Source: Planctomycetota bacterium
GTDB taxonomy: Bacteria > Planctomycetota > UBA1135 > UBA2386
Assembly: GCA_028281765.1 (NCBI GenBank)
Contig: JANQJF010000087.1
Coordinates: 186,001 to 250,000, forward strand
Length of the DNA stretch: 64,000 nt
Reading direction: 5' to 3'
Below, piece after piece: positions 22,315 to 31,045 of this stretch (positions are counted from its first letter, which is position 1; each line of letters starts with the position of its first letter). The notes beneath the pieces are model-generated. The model was given only the letters and a program-made list of their open reading frames with translations. It made no database searches and was not told where the DNA came from. The translations under genes were made by a program, and so were the position numbers.

Positions 22315-22319
22315 CTGAA

Positions 22320-22763
22320 ATGGCTCAGCTGGATCAGAAGATCGAGACGATCTCGGAAGAGTGCCTGATCGTCCGTGCGCGCATGATCAGCCGCACGCTC
22401 AGCGCGATCTACGACACGGCCTTGCGTCCCCTCGGCGTCAAAGCGAGCCAACTCAACATCCTCGTCGTTACCGGCAAGCTCGGTGTCGCGACGCCCGGTG
22501 AGGTCGGTTGCATTCTGCATCTCGAGGCGTCGACGGTCAGTCGCAACGTCGACCGCATGCGCAAGCAGGGGTGGCTCGACGACGAGGCCGACCCGGACGG
22601 CCGCGCGACTCCGTTTCGCCTCAGCGCCTCTGGCCGGAGGCTCGTTGCCTCGGCGTGGCCCGCGTGGCAGCGGGCCCAGGAGGAAGCCCGCGAAGTGCTC
22701 GGCAAGACCGGTGCGGACGACCTTAGTCGCATCGCGGATCGCATGTGGCGGAGCGAGGCGTAG
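22320..22763 (+). CDS. MarR-family transcriptional regulator
   Basis: 147 residues, standard for MarR. The winged helix-turn-helix region contains LGVATPGEVGCILHLEASTV, the recognition helix SRNVDRMRKQGWL and the wing DEADPDGRATPFRLSASGR. Flanking helices would form the dimer. The ligand is unknown. It lies just ahead of a frameshifted SCP2-domain gene and behind the thioesterase pair, so it may control lipid-related genes; that is inference. A perfect dyad lies directly in front of its ATG. Confidence 0.9.
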   Translation: MAQLDQKIETISEECLIVRARMISRTLSAIYDTALRPLGVKASQLNILVVTGKLGVATPGEVGCILHLEASTVSRNVDRMRKQGWLDDEADPDGRATPFRLSASGRRLVASAWPAWQRAQEEAREVLGKTGADDLSRIADRMWRSEA

Positions 22764-22785
22764 ACGATCGCCTTCTCCTGAGTTC

Positions 22786-23252
22786 ATGGGCGGCTTCACC
22801 GACTGGGTCGAGGACGTCACCGAGTCGAAGAGCGCTCGCGACTACCGCAGGCGCGTCAGTGACGGGGAGAGCACGTCGCGCGGCGATTCCCGCACAAGTC
22901 CACTCGCTACGTCGGGAACTCGCTGCGGCCGAACAGCATCGCCGGCATGCTGCGATCGTTGCACTTGGTGTTCCAGCGCCGCACGGCCGTGGCCCTGGCG
23001 CTGGACGTGACCTTGCACTTCCGCTTCAAGGGCGCCGAGGATGTCGACGCGACGGTCGTCATTCGCGACGGCGAGCTGACGGTCGAAGACGGACACGTTG
23101 GCGAACCGTCGCTGCGCGTTCGTGCGGACGCGGCGACGTGGCTCGGATTCGTGCGGAAGGAGAAGAGCCTGGTCTGGGCTCTGCTCCGTCGGAAGATCCG
23201 GCTCACGGGCAGCCCGAAGCACCTCGTCGCGTTCGGCAAGTGCTTTCCGTAG
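22786..23252 (+). pseudogene. SCP2-type lipid-binding domain gene, frameshifted
   Basis: The reading starts MGGFTDWVEDVTESKSARD in one frame and then loses sense. From 22863 another frame is open and reads RRFPHKSTRYVGNSLRPNS, then IAGMLRSLHLVFQ and LDVTLHFRFKGAEDVDA, ending in KHLVAFGKCFP. The second part resembles an SCP2 sterol-carrier domain (HFRFKG, VIRDGELTVEDG). Removing one 'ag' from 'gagag' near 22867-22871 joins the frames into one ~155-residue protein. So either a two-base duplication has broken the gene, or the read contains an error, or the C-terminal part (from ATG 22947, 101 residues) is made alone. Confidence 0.6.
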
Positions 23253-23264
23253 TCGGGTGCCCGA

Positions 23265-25766
23265 TCAGCGGCCGAGGACCTCGGCGAGCTCGACTCGCTC
23301 GCCGGCGCGCATCGTCCAGAACACGAGGTCCCGGTTCGCCGTCACCGCGACGTAGTCGCCCGGCGGCAGAAGGAAGTGCGTCGTCGATTCGGTGGACTCT
23401 GCGAGCGTGACATCCGCGAGCTCGACATACTCCGCTTCGTCCGTTCGGGGTGCGGCTGCGCCGAATCCGGCGCTGGACCCGGCACCGGTGCTCGGGCCTC
23501 CGCCCGCACCCGAGCCCGGAAGCGTTCCGGGACCCATGCCGACGCCGACGGTCACGTCGTCCAGTCCGGCGACGGTGCCCTTCACCGTCGCGCCGGGAAG
23601 GACGAGCTCGTTCGTCAGGTCGCGGTCGTCGGATGCGGCCACCTCGCCCTCGACGATTCGCGTGACGAGGTCGGAACGCACGCGGCCGAGCCAGGCGAGG
23701 CGATCATCACCGAGCGTGAGGCGGCCGAGTTCTTCGAGCGGGATCGCGCCGACGTTGGCCTTCGCGCCCGCTGCGACGCGACACTCCTCGACGACGCGCC
23801 AGCGCGTGCCGGCGCCGCCGACCTCGACGCGGTATGCACCGGCGGGGAGATCGGCGATCGTGACCTCGTCGATCGAGTGCACCGCGCGTTCGAACGCACG
23901 GGCGCGAGCGATCGACGTGACGCGAATGCGTGAACCCGCGACGCCGGCGTCGGGCTTGCTCTCGACCAGGCGAAGCGTGATTCGGCTCGTGTCGCGCGGT
24001 GCTTCGACGACGGTTTCGGCGACGCGGTTTGGCCAGGACTCGAACGTCTTCATCGGGAATGGAGAGGCGCCGCGGCGGCGTGGAGCGAAGGCTTCCACGA
24101 CGTGACGCCGGTCTGCGACGTTCGGGATCGCATAGTTGCCGTCAGCGTCCGTGGTCGCGGTGTCGACCCGGGCGTCGTCCGCGCTACTCGAACTCACGCG
24201 AATCGTCCAGCGGGCGAGCGGCTTGCCCGCGTCGTCGACGAGTCGCCCGAGCAGTTCATGGCCGCGGTTGAGTTGCGCCGTCCAAGGGGTCTCGTTGCCG
24301 GCCTTGACCTCGAGGGTCGCGTGAGCGAGACCGTGGTCGCCGCCACCGACGCGCAGCGCGTGCTCGCCTTCGATCAGGTCGAGTGCGAGCGATCCATCGG
24401 TGTCGGTGCGCCACGCCCGCTTCGCACCGCCGTGCGAATCGAGCAGCACGACGTGTGCGTCGGGGACGGGTTGGCCGTGGGGGTCCCGTGCCTGCACGAC
24501 GATTCGACCCTTGCCCGGGGCTGGTCGTCGCGCCAACGATCCGACGCCGAACTCTTCCTCCTCGGTCACCTCTACGACCTCGGTGGTCGTTTCGTGACGC
24601 GTGGGTGAGACGAATCGCAGCCAGTCGTCGCGTTCGCTCGTGGCCGTGGCGAGAGACGAGTTGAAGCTGTCGAACATGCTCGGCCGGGCCGCGCGAACCG
24701 CGACGTGCTTCGGCTCACCCGCGACGACGTGGATCCGGCGGAGTTGTCCGCTCGGGCCGGCGTCCTGCACGACGAAGTCCATGGCCGGAGTCGAGCCACG
24801 CCACTGAATGGAGAGCCTTCCCGACCGGTCGGTCGTGCCGACGACGTTCAGCGCATGGAGATCGGGTCCGGCGACGACTCGCGTGCCGTGCGCCGGAAGG
24901 TCGCGATGCGTCGTCGCGTGGAACTCGAGCGAGAACGCGTACGGTTCGCGTTCTGCCAGCGGACTTCGCGTCGATGCGTCGGGATCGACGGGGACGCGGC
25001 CCGGCTTGGACTCCACGGATGCGGAATCGTCCGCGGCCACGCGCACTTCCGGAGCCTCGGCTGCTGCGGGTCCGGCGTCCGGGACGGTGTCGCCGCCGGT
25101 GAAGTAGAGAGTCGTCGGCACGGCAATGGCGACGACGGCGCCAGCGGCGACCGCGAGTTGGGTCGGTAGGGACATCGTTTGGGTAGCTCCTTCGATAGGT
25201 CGGGTCCAGATGGGGTCCGCTGCGTTCGGCAAGCCGAACGCAGCCGCCAACCCGGCGCGCCAGTCCCGATCCCGGGACATGTCGTCGAGCAGCGTGCGGA
25301 GTTCGGCGAGCGCCTTGCGCAGCCGTTGGTGGACGACCGACACCGGGATGTCGAGCCGCGCAGCGATCTCGCGCGGCTGCAGCCCGTCGAAGAAACGCAA
25401 GAACACCACCGATTGGAATTCGTCGCTCAGTCGACCGACGGCACGCACGACCGTTTCGAGGGTCTCGCGGCGTGCCAACAGGTCGAGCGGCGAGTCCGAC
25501 GCTCCGTCCGCTGTGGCGTCCGCTTCGCGACGAGCGCGGGCGGAGTCACTGCGGGCTTGGCTCACCACGATGTTGCGCAACGACGTGCGCAGCCACGATC
25601 CGAGTCGGGTGACCGCAGGGCGCGGGCGCTTGGCCACGCGCACCCAGGTCTCCTGCACGGCGTCGTCTGCGGCAGAAGGGCAGCGGAGCAGGCTCCGCGC
25701 GAACTGCCGTAGCGATGCCGCGTGCTTTACGAAGTCTTCCGGGGTGATGTTCTCGAGGTCCGTCAT
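23265..25766 (-). CDS. ECF sigma factor fused via one TM helix to a large extracytoplasmic region (2)
   Basis: 833 residues. Sigma region 2 at ~10-75 (DDAVQETWVRVAKR) and region 4 at ~100-160 (LQPREIAARLDIPVSVVHQ helix-turn-helix). A hydrophobic span at ~200-223 (LAVAAGAVVAIAVPTTLYF) is the single likely membrane crossing. The outer part contains carboxypeptidase-regulatory-like turns (TTDADGNYAIPNV, RTDTDGSLALDL) and a glycine/proline-rich run near residue 755 (GPGTLPGSGAGGGPS). No adjacent anti-sigma gene. The ATG is preceded within two bases by a perfect seven-bp hairpin instead of a ribosome site. Confidence 0.85.
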   Translation of the reverse strand: MTDLENITPEDFVKHAASLRQFARSLLRCPSAADDAVQETWVRVAKRPRPAVTRLGSWLRTSLRNIVVSQARSDSARARREADATADGASDSPLDLLARRETLETVVRAVGRLSDEFQSVVFLRFFDGLQPREIAARLDIPVSVVHQRLRKALAELRTLLDDMSRDRDWRAGLAAAFGLPNAADPIWTRPIEGATQTMSLPTQLAVAAGAVVAIAVPTTLYFTGGDTVPDAGPAAAEAPEVRVAADDSASVESKPGRVPVDPDASTRSPLAEREPYAFSLEFHATTHRDLPAHGTRVVAGPDLHALNVVGTTDRSGRLSIQWRGSTPAMDFVVQDAGPSGQLRRIHVVAGEPKHVAVRAARPSMFDSFNSSLATATSERDDWLRFVSPTRHETTTEVVEVTEEEEFGVGSLARRPAPGKGRIVVQARDPHGQPVPDAHVVLLDSHGGAKRAWRTDTDGSLALDLIEGEHALRVGGGDHGLAHATLEVKAGNETPWTAQLNRGHELLGRLVDDAGKPLARWTIRVSSSSADDARVDTATTDADGNYAIPNVADRRHVVEAFAPRRRGASPFPMKTFESWPNRVAETVVEAPRDTSRITLRLVESKPDAGVAGSRIRVTSIARARAFERAVHSIDEVTIADLPAGAYRVEVGGAGTRWRVVEECRVAAGAKANVGAIPLEELGRLTLGDDRLAWLGRVRSDLVTRIVEGEVAASDDRDLTNELVLPGATVKGTVAGLDDVTVGVGMGPGTLPGSGAGGGPSTGAGSSAGFGAAAPRTDEAEYVELADVTLAESTESTTHFLLPPGDYVAVTANRDLVFWTMRAGERVELAEVLGR

Positions 25767-25767
25767 C

Positions 25768-25788
25768 GGCGTCCGCGTGCCGGACGCC
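25768..25788 (-). promoter_or_regulatory. hairpin abutting the start codon of the sigma-fusion gene
   Basis: GGCGTCC (25768-25774) and GGACGCC (25782-25788) are perfect inverted repeats around a seven-base loop. The structure ends one base before the ATG (25766-25764), where a ribosome-binding site would be expected. In the mRNA it could hide the start or replace a normal leader; on DNA it could be an operator. Confidence 0.4.
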
Positions 25789-25817
25789 GCCGATCGAGAT
25801 TCTCACGGAGAGATCTG

Positions 25818-25856
25818 AAAAAAGGGGGAGAAAGCGCCGCTGGGCGGGGAATCTCC
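25818..25856 (-). terminator. probable rho-independent terminator of the VCBS gene
   Basis: Read on the minus strand: a stem GGAGA/TCTCC (25852-25856 with 25827-25831) enclosing an inner CCGC/GCGG hairpin, then a C run and six T's (25818-25823). It lies 50 bases past the stop of the VCBS protein and ahead of the sigma-fusion start, so it should isolate the two genes. Confidence 0.5.
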
Positions 25857-25906
25857 TCAGTCGTAGACCACCGTCGAAGCGGCCGAGAGGCTACATGATC
25901 GCGTCA

Positions 25907-28438
25907 TCACTCGATCCACGGGTCGCGGGCCGTGTCGAACAGGACGTTCGAAACGCCGATCTCCGCCGGCTGCCCGGGCTGGAATCGAGCGATCAGTGCC
26001 TGCGTGAAGATTTCGAGTCCGATCAGGTTGGTGTCCGTCGGTACGGAGATCGTAGTGTCGACGAACGTCGTCGCTGGCGGGACGACGGCCGAGGGCAAGA
26101 GTACCGCGAACTGCGGGTCGATCCCGAGCGCTCCGGACGGCAGCGCGATGTGGGCGGGCAGGAACCCGATCATCGGTACGCTCATCGTGACCGACGCGGG
26201 ACGAGAGCGTGCGTGGATACGGAACGAGTAGGTCGCGCCGACGCGGATCCGCTCGAGCGGTTCGAGGTGTTGGCGCAGGTTGACCAGCGGTTGGTCCGCG
26301 CTCGATCTCGGCAAGAAGTCGAGGTCTCCGTCGAGGTCGACGTCGACGAACACGCCGTACGGGGTCAACGCGGTGCCGAGGAGGGCCATCGTCGCATCGG
26401 TGAATGCGCCGCTGCCGTCGTTCTCCGCGAAGATGTCGCCAAGGGCGTCTAGATCGCCATCGCCGTCGAGATCGATCAGACGAATCTCAGGCTGCGGGAA
26501 GAAGGGACTGACCGTGGCGATCGGCGGAATCGCAGTGGGCGCGGCGTGCGTGAACACGCCGGTGCCGTCGTTGAGATAGAGCTGCGTCGGTGGTGTGGGC
26601 GTCCACATGTCCGCGAAGTTCTGCACCAACAGGTCTAGATCGCCATCGCCGTCGACGTCGCCGAGATCGATCGCGGCGGTCGGAAAGCCCTCGAACGGGA
26701 GGTGCGTCGCCGTCTGATCCGTGAACGACCCGGTGCCGTCGTTGATGTATGCGCGGTTTTGGGCGTGGCAGCATTCTGCGCCAGTGCCGAGAACGAGATC
26801 GAGATCGCCGTCACCGTCTAGGTCACCGAGCTCGACACCACTGACCGGGTTGGGCGATGCGGGCAGCGCGACGAGAGAGAACGAGCCGGTGCCGTCGTTC
26901 ACGAAGAGGCTCACTGGCCACGAGCCGCCGCACGGCGTGCCGCAGCTCAACACGGATCGAATGCTCGAGCTCACCACGAAGTCGGTATCCCCGTCGCCGT
27001 CGACGTCGCCCGTGTCCAGGGCGATGATCGGAGAAGCGTACGGCGGATTCTGGAACGGGAACGGTGCTCCGCCCGGGACGGTGGCACCCAACCAGATCGG
27101 GTTGCTGTCCTGAAACCACGTCGTGTGGGAGCCGTCCCAGTTGACGCGCAAGAAGTCGTCGTCGCCGTCTCCGTCGAGATCGATGGCGGTCGTTCCGCCC
27201 AGGTACGCGGCTACGTTGGCCAGGCGCGTGCTCGAGAACTCGATATCGAAAATCGAGTCCGAGTTCACGTCGTCGAAACTGATCGAGATGTCCGAATCGA
27301 CTTGGGTGGGGTACGTCCGCGGTGTCGGGTTCCCCGTTCCATCGTTCGTGAACATGCCGAGGACCGTCGCCATGTCGAGATCCCCGTCGCCGTCGAAGTC
27401 GGCGAGCGCACCGCTCCCGATCTCGCCGTCGGGCAATGTCGAGAACACCCCGTTGCCGTCGTTGCGTCGAATCGACTCCGCGAGCAAGTCGAGGTCGCCA
27501 TCGCCGTCGAGGTCCCCCAAGGCGACTGGGAACGGGTAGAGCGGTTCGGGCAGATTCGTCGCGGTGACGTCCAGGAACGATCCGGTACCGTCGTTCTCGA
27601 ACACCCACGAGACGGGAGCGCCGAACGAGCCCAACAACAGGCCGCTCGCGATCAGGTCGAGATCCGTGTCGCCGTCGATGTCGCCGAGCGCGATGTCGAT
27701 CGTCGGAAAGAACTGCGTGGGAAGGAGCGGCGAGACCGGGTCGACGAATACGCCGGACCCGTCGTTGAGGAGTATCCGGTCGAGGTTTCCGGGGTTGCCG
27801 CCGTCACCATGACGTCCTCCGAATACGAGATCCGTGTCCCCGTCGCCGTCGATGTCGCCCGCGGCGATCACGCTGGTCCGATCTGCGCGTTGCGGGAGGT
27901 GTGTCGCCGTCGCGTCGGAAAACTGCCCCGAGCCGTCGTTGAGATAGAGCCGGTTTTGCTGCCCTGGGTTCGTCGAGTTCGCGATCACGAGGTCGGAGTC
28001 GGAGTCGCCATCGACGTCGATCGCGATCACGTCCGTCGACGCATCGTTGTCCGCGGGTAGCTGCGCTGCGCTCACGTCGGTGAAGTTACCGGTGCCGTCG
28101 TTGAGCAGGAGTCGCGTCGGACCGTCGAAGACGGCGACCCAATCGACGTCGCCGTCGGCGTCCACGTCGATGAGAGCGGAGCCCGTCGGCGTCGCCGTAC
28201 CCAGAGGATTGGTCAGCTCGGCGAAGCGGTATCCGCTCGCGCCGGCCTGCTGGAGCCAGTGCCGCGTGCCTGCGACGAGATCGACGAGGCCGTCCGAATT
28301 CAGGTCGGCGACCGCGATCGGGTGTTCGAGCCCGGAGAAGATCGATGGCGTCGGGGGAGCGACGAACTGCTGGGCCGCGATCGGGGTAGCGATCGCGACG
28401 GACGCCGCGAGAGTGACGAGGAGGTGTGCGGGGCGCAT
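25907..28438 (-). CDS. secreted VCBS/FG-GAP repeat protein, calcium-binding propeller
   Basis: 843 residues from ATG 28438 with a signal peptide (MRPAHLLVTLAASVAIATPI). At least fourteen 'DxDGDGDxD' calcium loops are spaced along the chain (for example DIDGDGDTDL, DLDGDGDLDL, DVDGDGDLDL), each after a FG-GAP/VCBS blade with 'NDGTGxF'. Such proteins form extracellular beta-propellers and are often adhesins or matrix proteins. The last ~110 residues are a different beta domain with a motif TNLIGLEIFTQALIARFQ also found in the secreted protein at 32396. A terminator follows its stop. Confidence 0.88.
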   Translation of the reverse strand: MRPAHLLVTLAASVAIATPIAAQQFVAPPTPSIFSGLEHPIAVADLNSDGLVDLVAGTRHWLQQAGASGYRFAELTNPLGTATPTGSALIDVDADGDVDWVAVFDGPTRLLLNDGTGNFTDVSAAQLPADNDASTDVIAIDVDGDSDSDLVIANSTNPGQQNRLYLNDGSGQFSDATATHLPQRADRTSVIAAGDIDGDGDTDLVFGGRHGDGGNPGNLDRILLNDGSGVFVDPVSPLLPTQFFPTIDIALGDIDGDTDLDLIASGLLLGSFGAPVSWVFENDGTGSFLDVTATNLPEPLYPFPVALGDLDGDGDLDLLAESIRRNDGNGVFSTLPDGEIGSGALADFDGDGDLDMATVLGMFTNDGTGNPTPRTYPTQVDSDISISFDDVNSDSIFDIEFSSTRLANVAAYLGGTTAIDLDGDGDDDFLRVNWDGSHTTWFQDSNPIWLGATVPGGAPFPFQNPPYASPIIALDTGDVDGDGDTDFVVSSSIRSVLSCGTPCGGSWPVSLFVNDGTGSFSLVALPASPNPVSGVELGDLDGDGDLDLVLGTGAECCHAQNRAYINDGTGSFTDQTATHLPFEGFPTAAIDLGDVDGDGDLDLLVQNFADMWTPTPPTQLYLNDGTGVFTHAAPTAIPPIATVSPFFPQPEIRLIDLDGDGDLDALGDIFAENDGSGAFTDATMALLGTALTPYGVFVDVDLDGDLDFLPRSSADQPLVNLRQHLEPLERIRVGATYSFRIHARSRPASVTMSVPMIGFLPAHIALPSGALGIDPQFAVLLPSAVVPPATTFVDTTISVPTDTNLIGLEIFTQALIARFQPGQPAEIGVSNVLFDTARDPWIE

Positions 28439-28607
28439 GGCCGTCCATTGAAGCACATTCGCCGCCGCGAAAGGGCGATGGCGACGGTCGTAGAGAGCCG
28501 CGCGCCGAATTCTCCCGCTCGGGGGCAGGCGGCGGCGTAATCTTCTCCGTCGATTCCACCAACGCCGAGCGCTCGGAGCTACGATCCGGCGCCCGACGCA
28601 CCGACCG

Positions 28608-28823
28608 ATGACCACGCACTCCGACGATCCGCAATTCGACCACGAGGCCTTCGTCCGCGGCGGCGAGCGCAAACGCGCTTCGCTCGCCGGCGAAGCGGTG
28701 CATATGGTGCGCACGACGCGCAAGTGGTGGCTGCTGCCGCTGATCCTGCTGCTCGTCGTGCTCGGCCTGTTCTTGCTGATTACGAGCACGGGCGTCGGGC
28801 CGCTCATCTACACGATCTTCTGA
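28608..28823 (+). CDS. SxtK/DUF5989-like small membrane protein
   Basis: 71 residues: a charged N-terminal half (GGERKRASLAGEAVHM) followed by RKWWLLPLILLLVVL and a second hydrophobic stretch ending GVGPLIYTIF. The KWWLLP...PLIYTIF layout is the hallmark of DUF5989/SxtK-like proteins, which are normally encoded beside the carbamoyltransferase and SxtJ. Here it stands alone, 170 bases from the divergent VCBS start and three bases from the convergent lipoprotein stop. The role of the family is unknown; it may form a membrane complex with SxtJ. Confidence 0.75.
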   Translation: MTTHSDDPQFDHEAFVRGGERKRASLAGEAVHMVRTTRKWWLLPLILLLVVLGLFLLITSTGVGPLIYTIF

Positions 28824-28826
28824 TCG

Positions 28827-30044
28827 TCAGTTCCAGTCGACCGTCAGGTCGATCGAGTGAAGGCCCGCTGCGACCGTCGGGGTCGTGTCTCCGGACCAGA
28901 GGCCGCTGGCGCTGCCGTCGGAATAGGCCGAGAAGCGCGTGCCGACCCGGTCTTCGGCAGCGAGTTCGTCGAGCGGGACGACGAACACCTGGGCGTCGTT
29001 CTTCATGACCCAACGTGCCGCGCTCGGGATCGCCGCGACGTCGCCGTTCACCGCGGAGCGAACGCGCATGCGCCAGCCCGTCTCGAGATACTGCTCCGCG
29101 GTGAACCAGAGATCCGTGTCGTTGAAGAAGTCCGCGGTGAACGGGGCTTCGCCCTGGTAGTTGTTCGTCGCGTCGTTGTCCGAGTCGACGACGAACGCGT
29201 ACTCCAAACCGTTCGGGTCCTCGAGAGGCACCTCGCCGTCGACGACCTGCCACGCGATGAGGTAGCGGCCAGGCGTCATCTCGATGGGCTGTTCCGCACC
29301 TAGCGTGTACGCGTTCGTGCCGAATCCGACCGGGAAGCTTGGCGCGGGTCCGGTGAATGCGAGGTCCAGCCGGGCTTGGTCCAACTCGGCGACGACGTAG
29401 CCGGTTTCGATCGTCTCGGTGTGTGGCGCCGTCGGGACCTGGGACGGCTGACTCGGGTCCGAGAAGTCGGTGGGTACGCCGGCCGGTGCGGGCCGTGCGT
29501 AGTCGGCGAAGTCCGGCACGTTGCGGCCGAGGATCGTCTCGACGAGGCGCTCCGCCTGGAGCGACGCCGGCACGGTCCGCGGAGCCTGTGGGCACGTGTT
29601 TCGAATCGTTACGGAGACGGTTTCTTCGGTCACGAGCGGATTGCCGCTGTCGGCGTACACGGCTCGTGCCTCGATCGTGAATGCCACGAGGATCTCGCTG
29701 AAGTCGCAGCCGTCGAGCTTGATATCGATCGTGACCTTGCCGGGCGACAGTGGATATCCGTCAGGAACCGAGAGACGGGCCGGCGCCGGGACGGCACGGT
29801 CCGAGTACGCGATGTGACCTCCGAACGAGCCCGGGGCCATCTTGCGTCCCAGCTCGAGGACTTCGATCTCGATGGAGCCCACGGTTCCTGGCGGTTCACC
29901 GGATCCGTCGCAGCAGATGTCGATGACTTCGGGCTTTTGGACCAGGATCGGAATGTCCCGGTCGGGCTCCCGCTGGGACGAGCCGGAGCAGGCGATCGAG
30001 CCGAGGGCGAGCGTGGCGAAGGCCGTGTAGTGGATGAATCGCAT
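28827..30044 (-). CDS. secreted lipoprotein, paralogue of the one at 10546-11781
   Basis: 405 residues from ATG 30044 with signal MRFIHYTAFATLALGSIAC and an acylation cysteine. It shares its whole layout with the other copy, including the two cysteines of DICCDGSGEPPG, PAPARLSVP, LDGCDFSEILV, AWQVVDGEVPLEDP and NDTDLWF. A DSDNDATNNY stretch may bind calcium. No catalytic motif is recognised. The ribosome site AAGGAA and an upstream hairpin lie at nearly the same distances as in the paralogue. Confidence 0.8.
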   Translation of the reverse strand: MRFIHYTAFATLALGSIACSGSSQREPDRDIPILVQKPEVIDICCDGSGEPPGTVGSIEIEVLELGRKMAPGSFGGHIAYSDRAVPAPARLSVPDGYPLSPGKVTIDIKLDGCDFSEILVAFTIEARAVYADSGNPLVTEETVSVTIRNTCPQAPRTVPASLQAERLVETILGRNVPDFADYARPAPAGVPTDFSDPSQPSQVPTAPHTETIETGYVVAELDQARLDLAFTGPAPSFPVGFGTNAYTLGAEQPIEMTPGRYLIAWQVVDGEVPLEDPNGLEYAFVVDSDNDATNNYQGEAPFTADFFNDTDLWFTAEQYLETGWRMRVRSAVNGDVAAIPSAARWVMKNDAQVFVVPLDELAAEDRVGTRFSAYSDGSASGLWSGDTTPTVAAGLHSIDLTVDWN

Positions 30045-30063
30045 TCTGGGTTCCTTGACCAAT

Positions 30064-30102
30064 CGGGTTCGCCCTCAGGTCGTGAAACTCGACCCGAACC
30101 CG
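30064..30102 (-). promoter_or_regulatory. hairpin upstream of the second lipoprotein gene
   Basis: CGGGTTCG (30064-30071) pairs with CGAACCCG (30095-30102); inside, GGTCG (30078-30082) pairs with CGACC (30090-30094). It begins 20 bases upstream of the ATG. The near strand (30062-30082) matches 11799-11820 in front of the paralogue at 18 or 19 of about 21 positions and at the same 18-base distance from the start codon. Confidence 0.45.
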
Positions 30103-30154
30103 CCAAAGGAAATGCGATTCCCAACTCACGGGCCGATCCCGTACCGTCGCCGCG

Positions 30155-31045
30155 ATGATCGAAGTCACGGAGCTGCGGAAGCACTACGGCGACGTCCAGG
30201 CGGTCGACGGGGTGTCGTTCGAAATCCGCGCGGGTGAGGCGTTCGGCTTGCTCGGCCCCAACGGCGCCGGCAAGACGACGACGATCCACATCACCGTCGG
30301 CGCGCTCGCACCGGACAGTGGCGAGGTCCGCATCGACGGCAAACCGGATCCGACGCGTGCCGAGACGCGGGCCGGAGTCGGGGTCGCTCCGCAGGATCTC
30401 GCGATCTATCCGGTGCTCACCGCGGAAGAGAACCTCGCGTTCTTCGCGAAGCTCTACGGCATCACGGGTTCCCGACTGAAGGAGCGCGTCGACTGGGGGC
30501 TCGAGTTCTCGGGTTTGACCGATCGGCGCAAGAGTCGCTCCGTCGAGTTCTCCGGTGGCATGAAACGACGGCTCAACCTCGCGTGTGCCGCCGTGCACGA
30601 GCCGCGCGTGCTGTTCTGCGACGAGCCGACCGTGGGCGTCGATCCGCAGTCGCGGGCGCACATCTTCGACCGCATCGAGCAGCTCAAGGCGGGTGGTTGC
30701 ACGCTGATCTACACGACGCACTACATGGAAGAAGCGCAGCGACTGTGCGACCGCGTCGCGATCATGGACCATGGGAGGATCTTGGCGTGCGACACGGTCG
30801 ACGCACTGATTGCACACCACGGGGGTGACTCGATCGTCGAGGCCGAACTGCTCGCCGTTCCTTCGAACCGGGACACGCTCGGGGGTGAGATCGACGGTGA
30901 CCGGTTGCGCGTCCAGACCGACAAGCCGTTCGACGCGATCGCCGAGCTCGGCCGATCCGGCGTCGAAGTCGGTGAGCTGCGCGTGGATCGTCCGGACCTC
31001 GAACGCGTCTTCTTGGCACTGACCGGACGGAGCTTGCGAGACTGA
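30155..31045 (+). CDS. ABC transporter ATP-binding protein (NatA/drug-export type)
   Basis: 296 residues. Walker A is GPNGAGKTTT, the Q-loop lies in GVGVAPQDLAIYP, the signature is EFSGGMKRRL, Walker B is LFCDEPTVGVD and the switch histidine is in YTTHYMEE. A ~70-residue C-terminal extension is typical of the ABC-2 exporter family. It powers the membrane protein encoded next, whose ATG overlaps this stop region at 31045. The exported substrate is unknown. Confidence 0.92.
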   Translation: MIEVTELRKHYGDVQAVDGVSFEIRAGEAFGLLGPNGAGKTTTIHITVGALAPDSGEVRIDGKPDPTRAETRAGVGVAPQDLAIYPVLTAEENLAFFAKLYGITGSRLKERVDWGLEFSGLTDRRKSRSVEFSGGMKRRLNLACAAVHEPRVLFCDEPTVGVDPQSRAHIFDRIEQLKAGGCTLIYTTHYMEEAQRLCDRVAIMDHGRILACDTVDALIAHHGGDSIVEAELLAVPSNRDTLGGEIDGDRLRVQTDKPFDAIAELGRSGVEVGELRVDRPDLERVFLALTGRSLRD

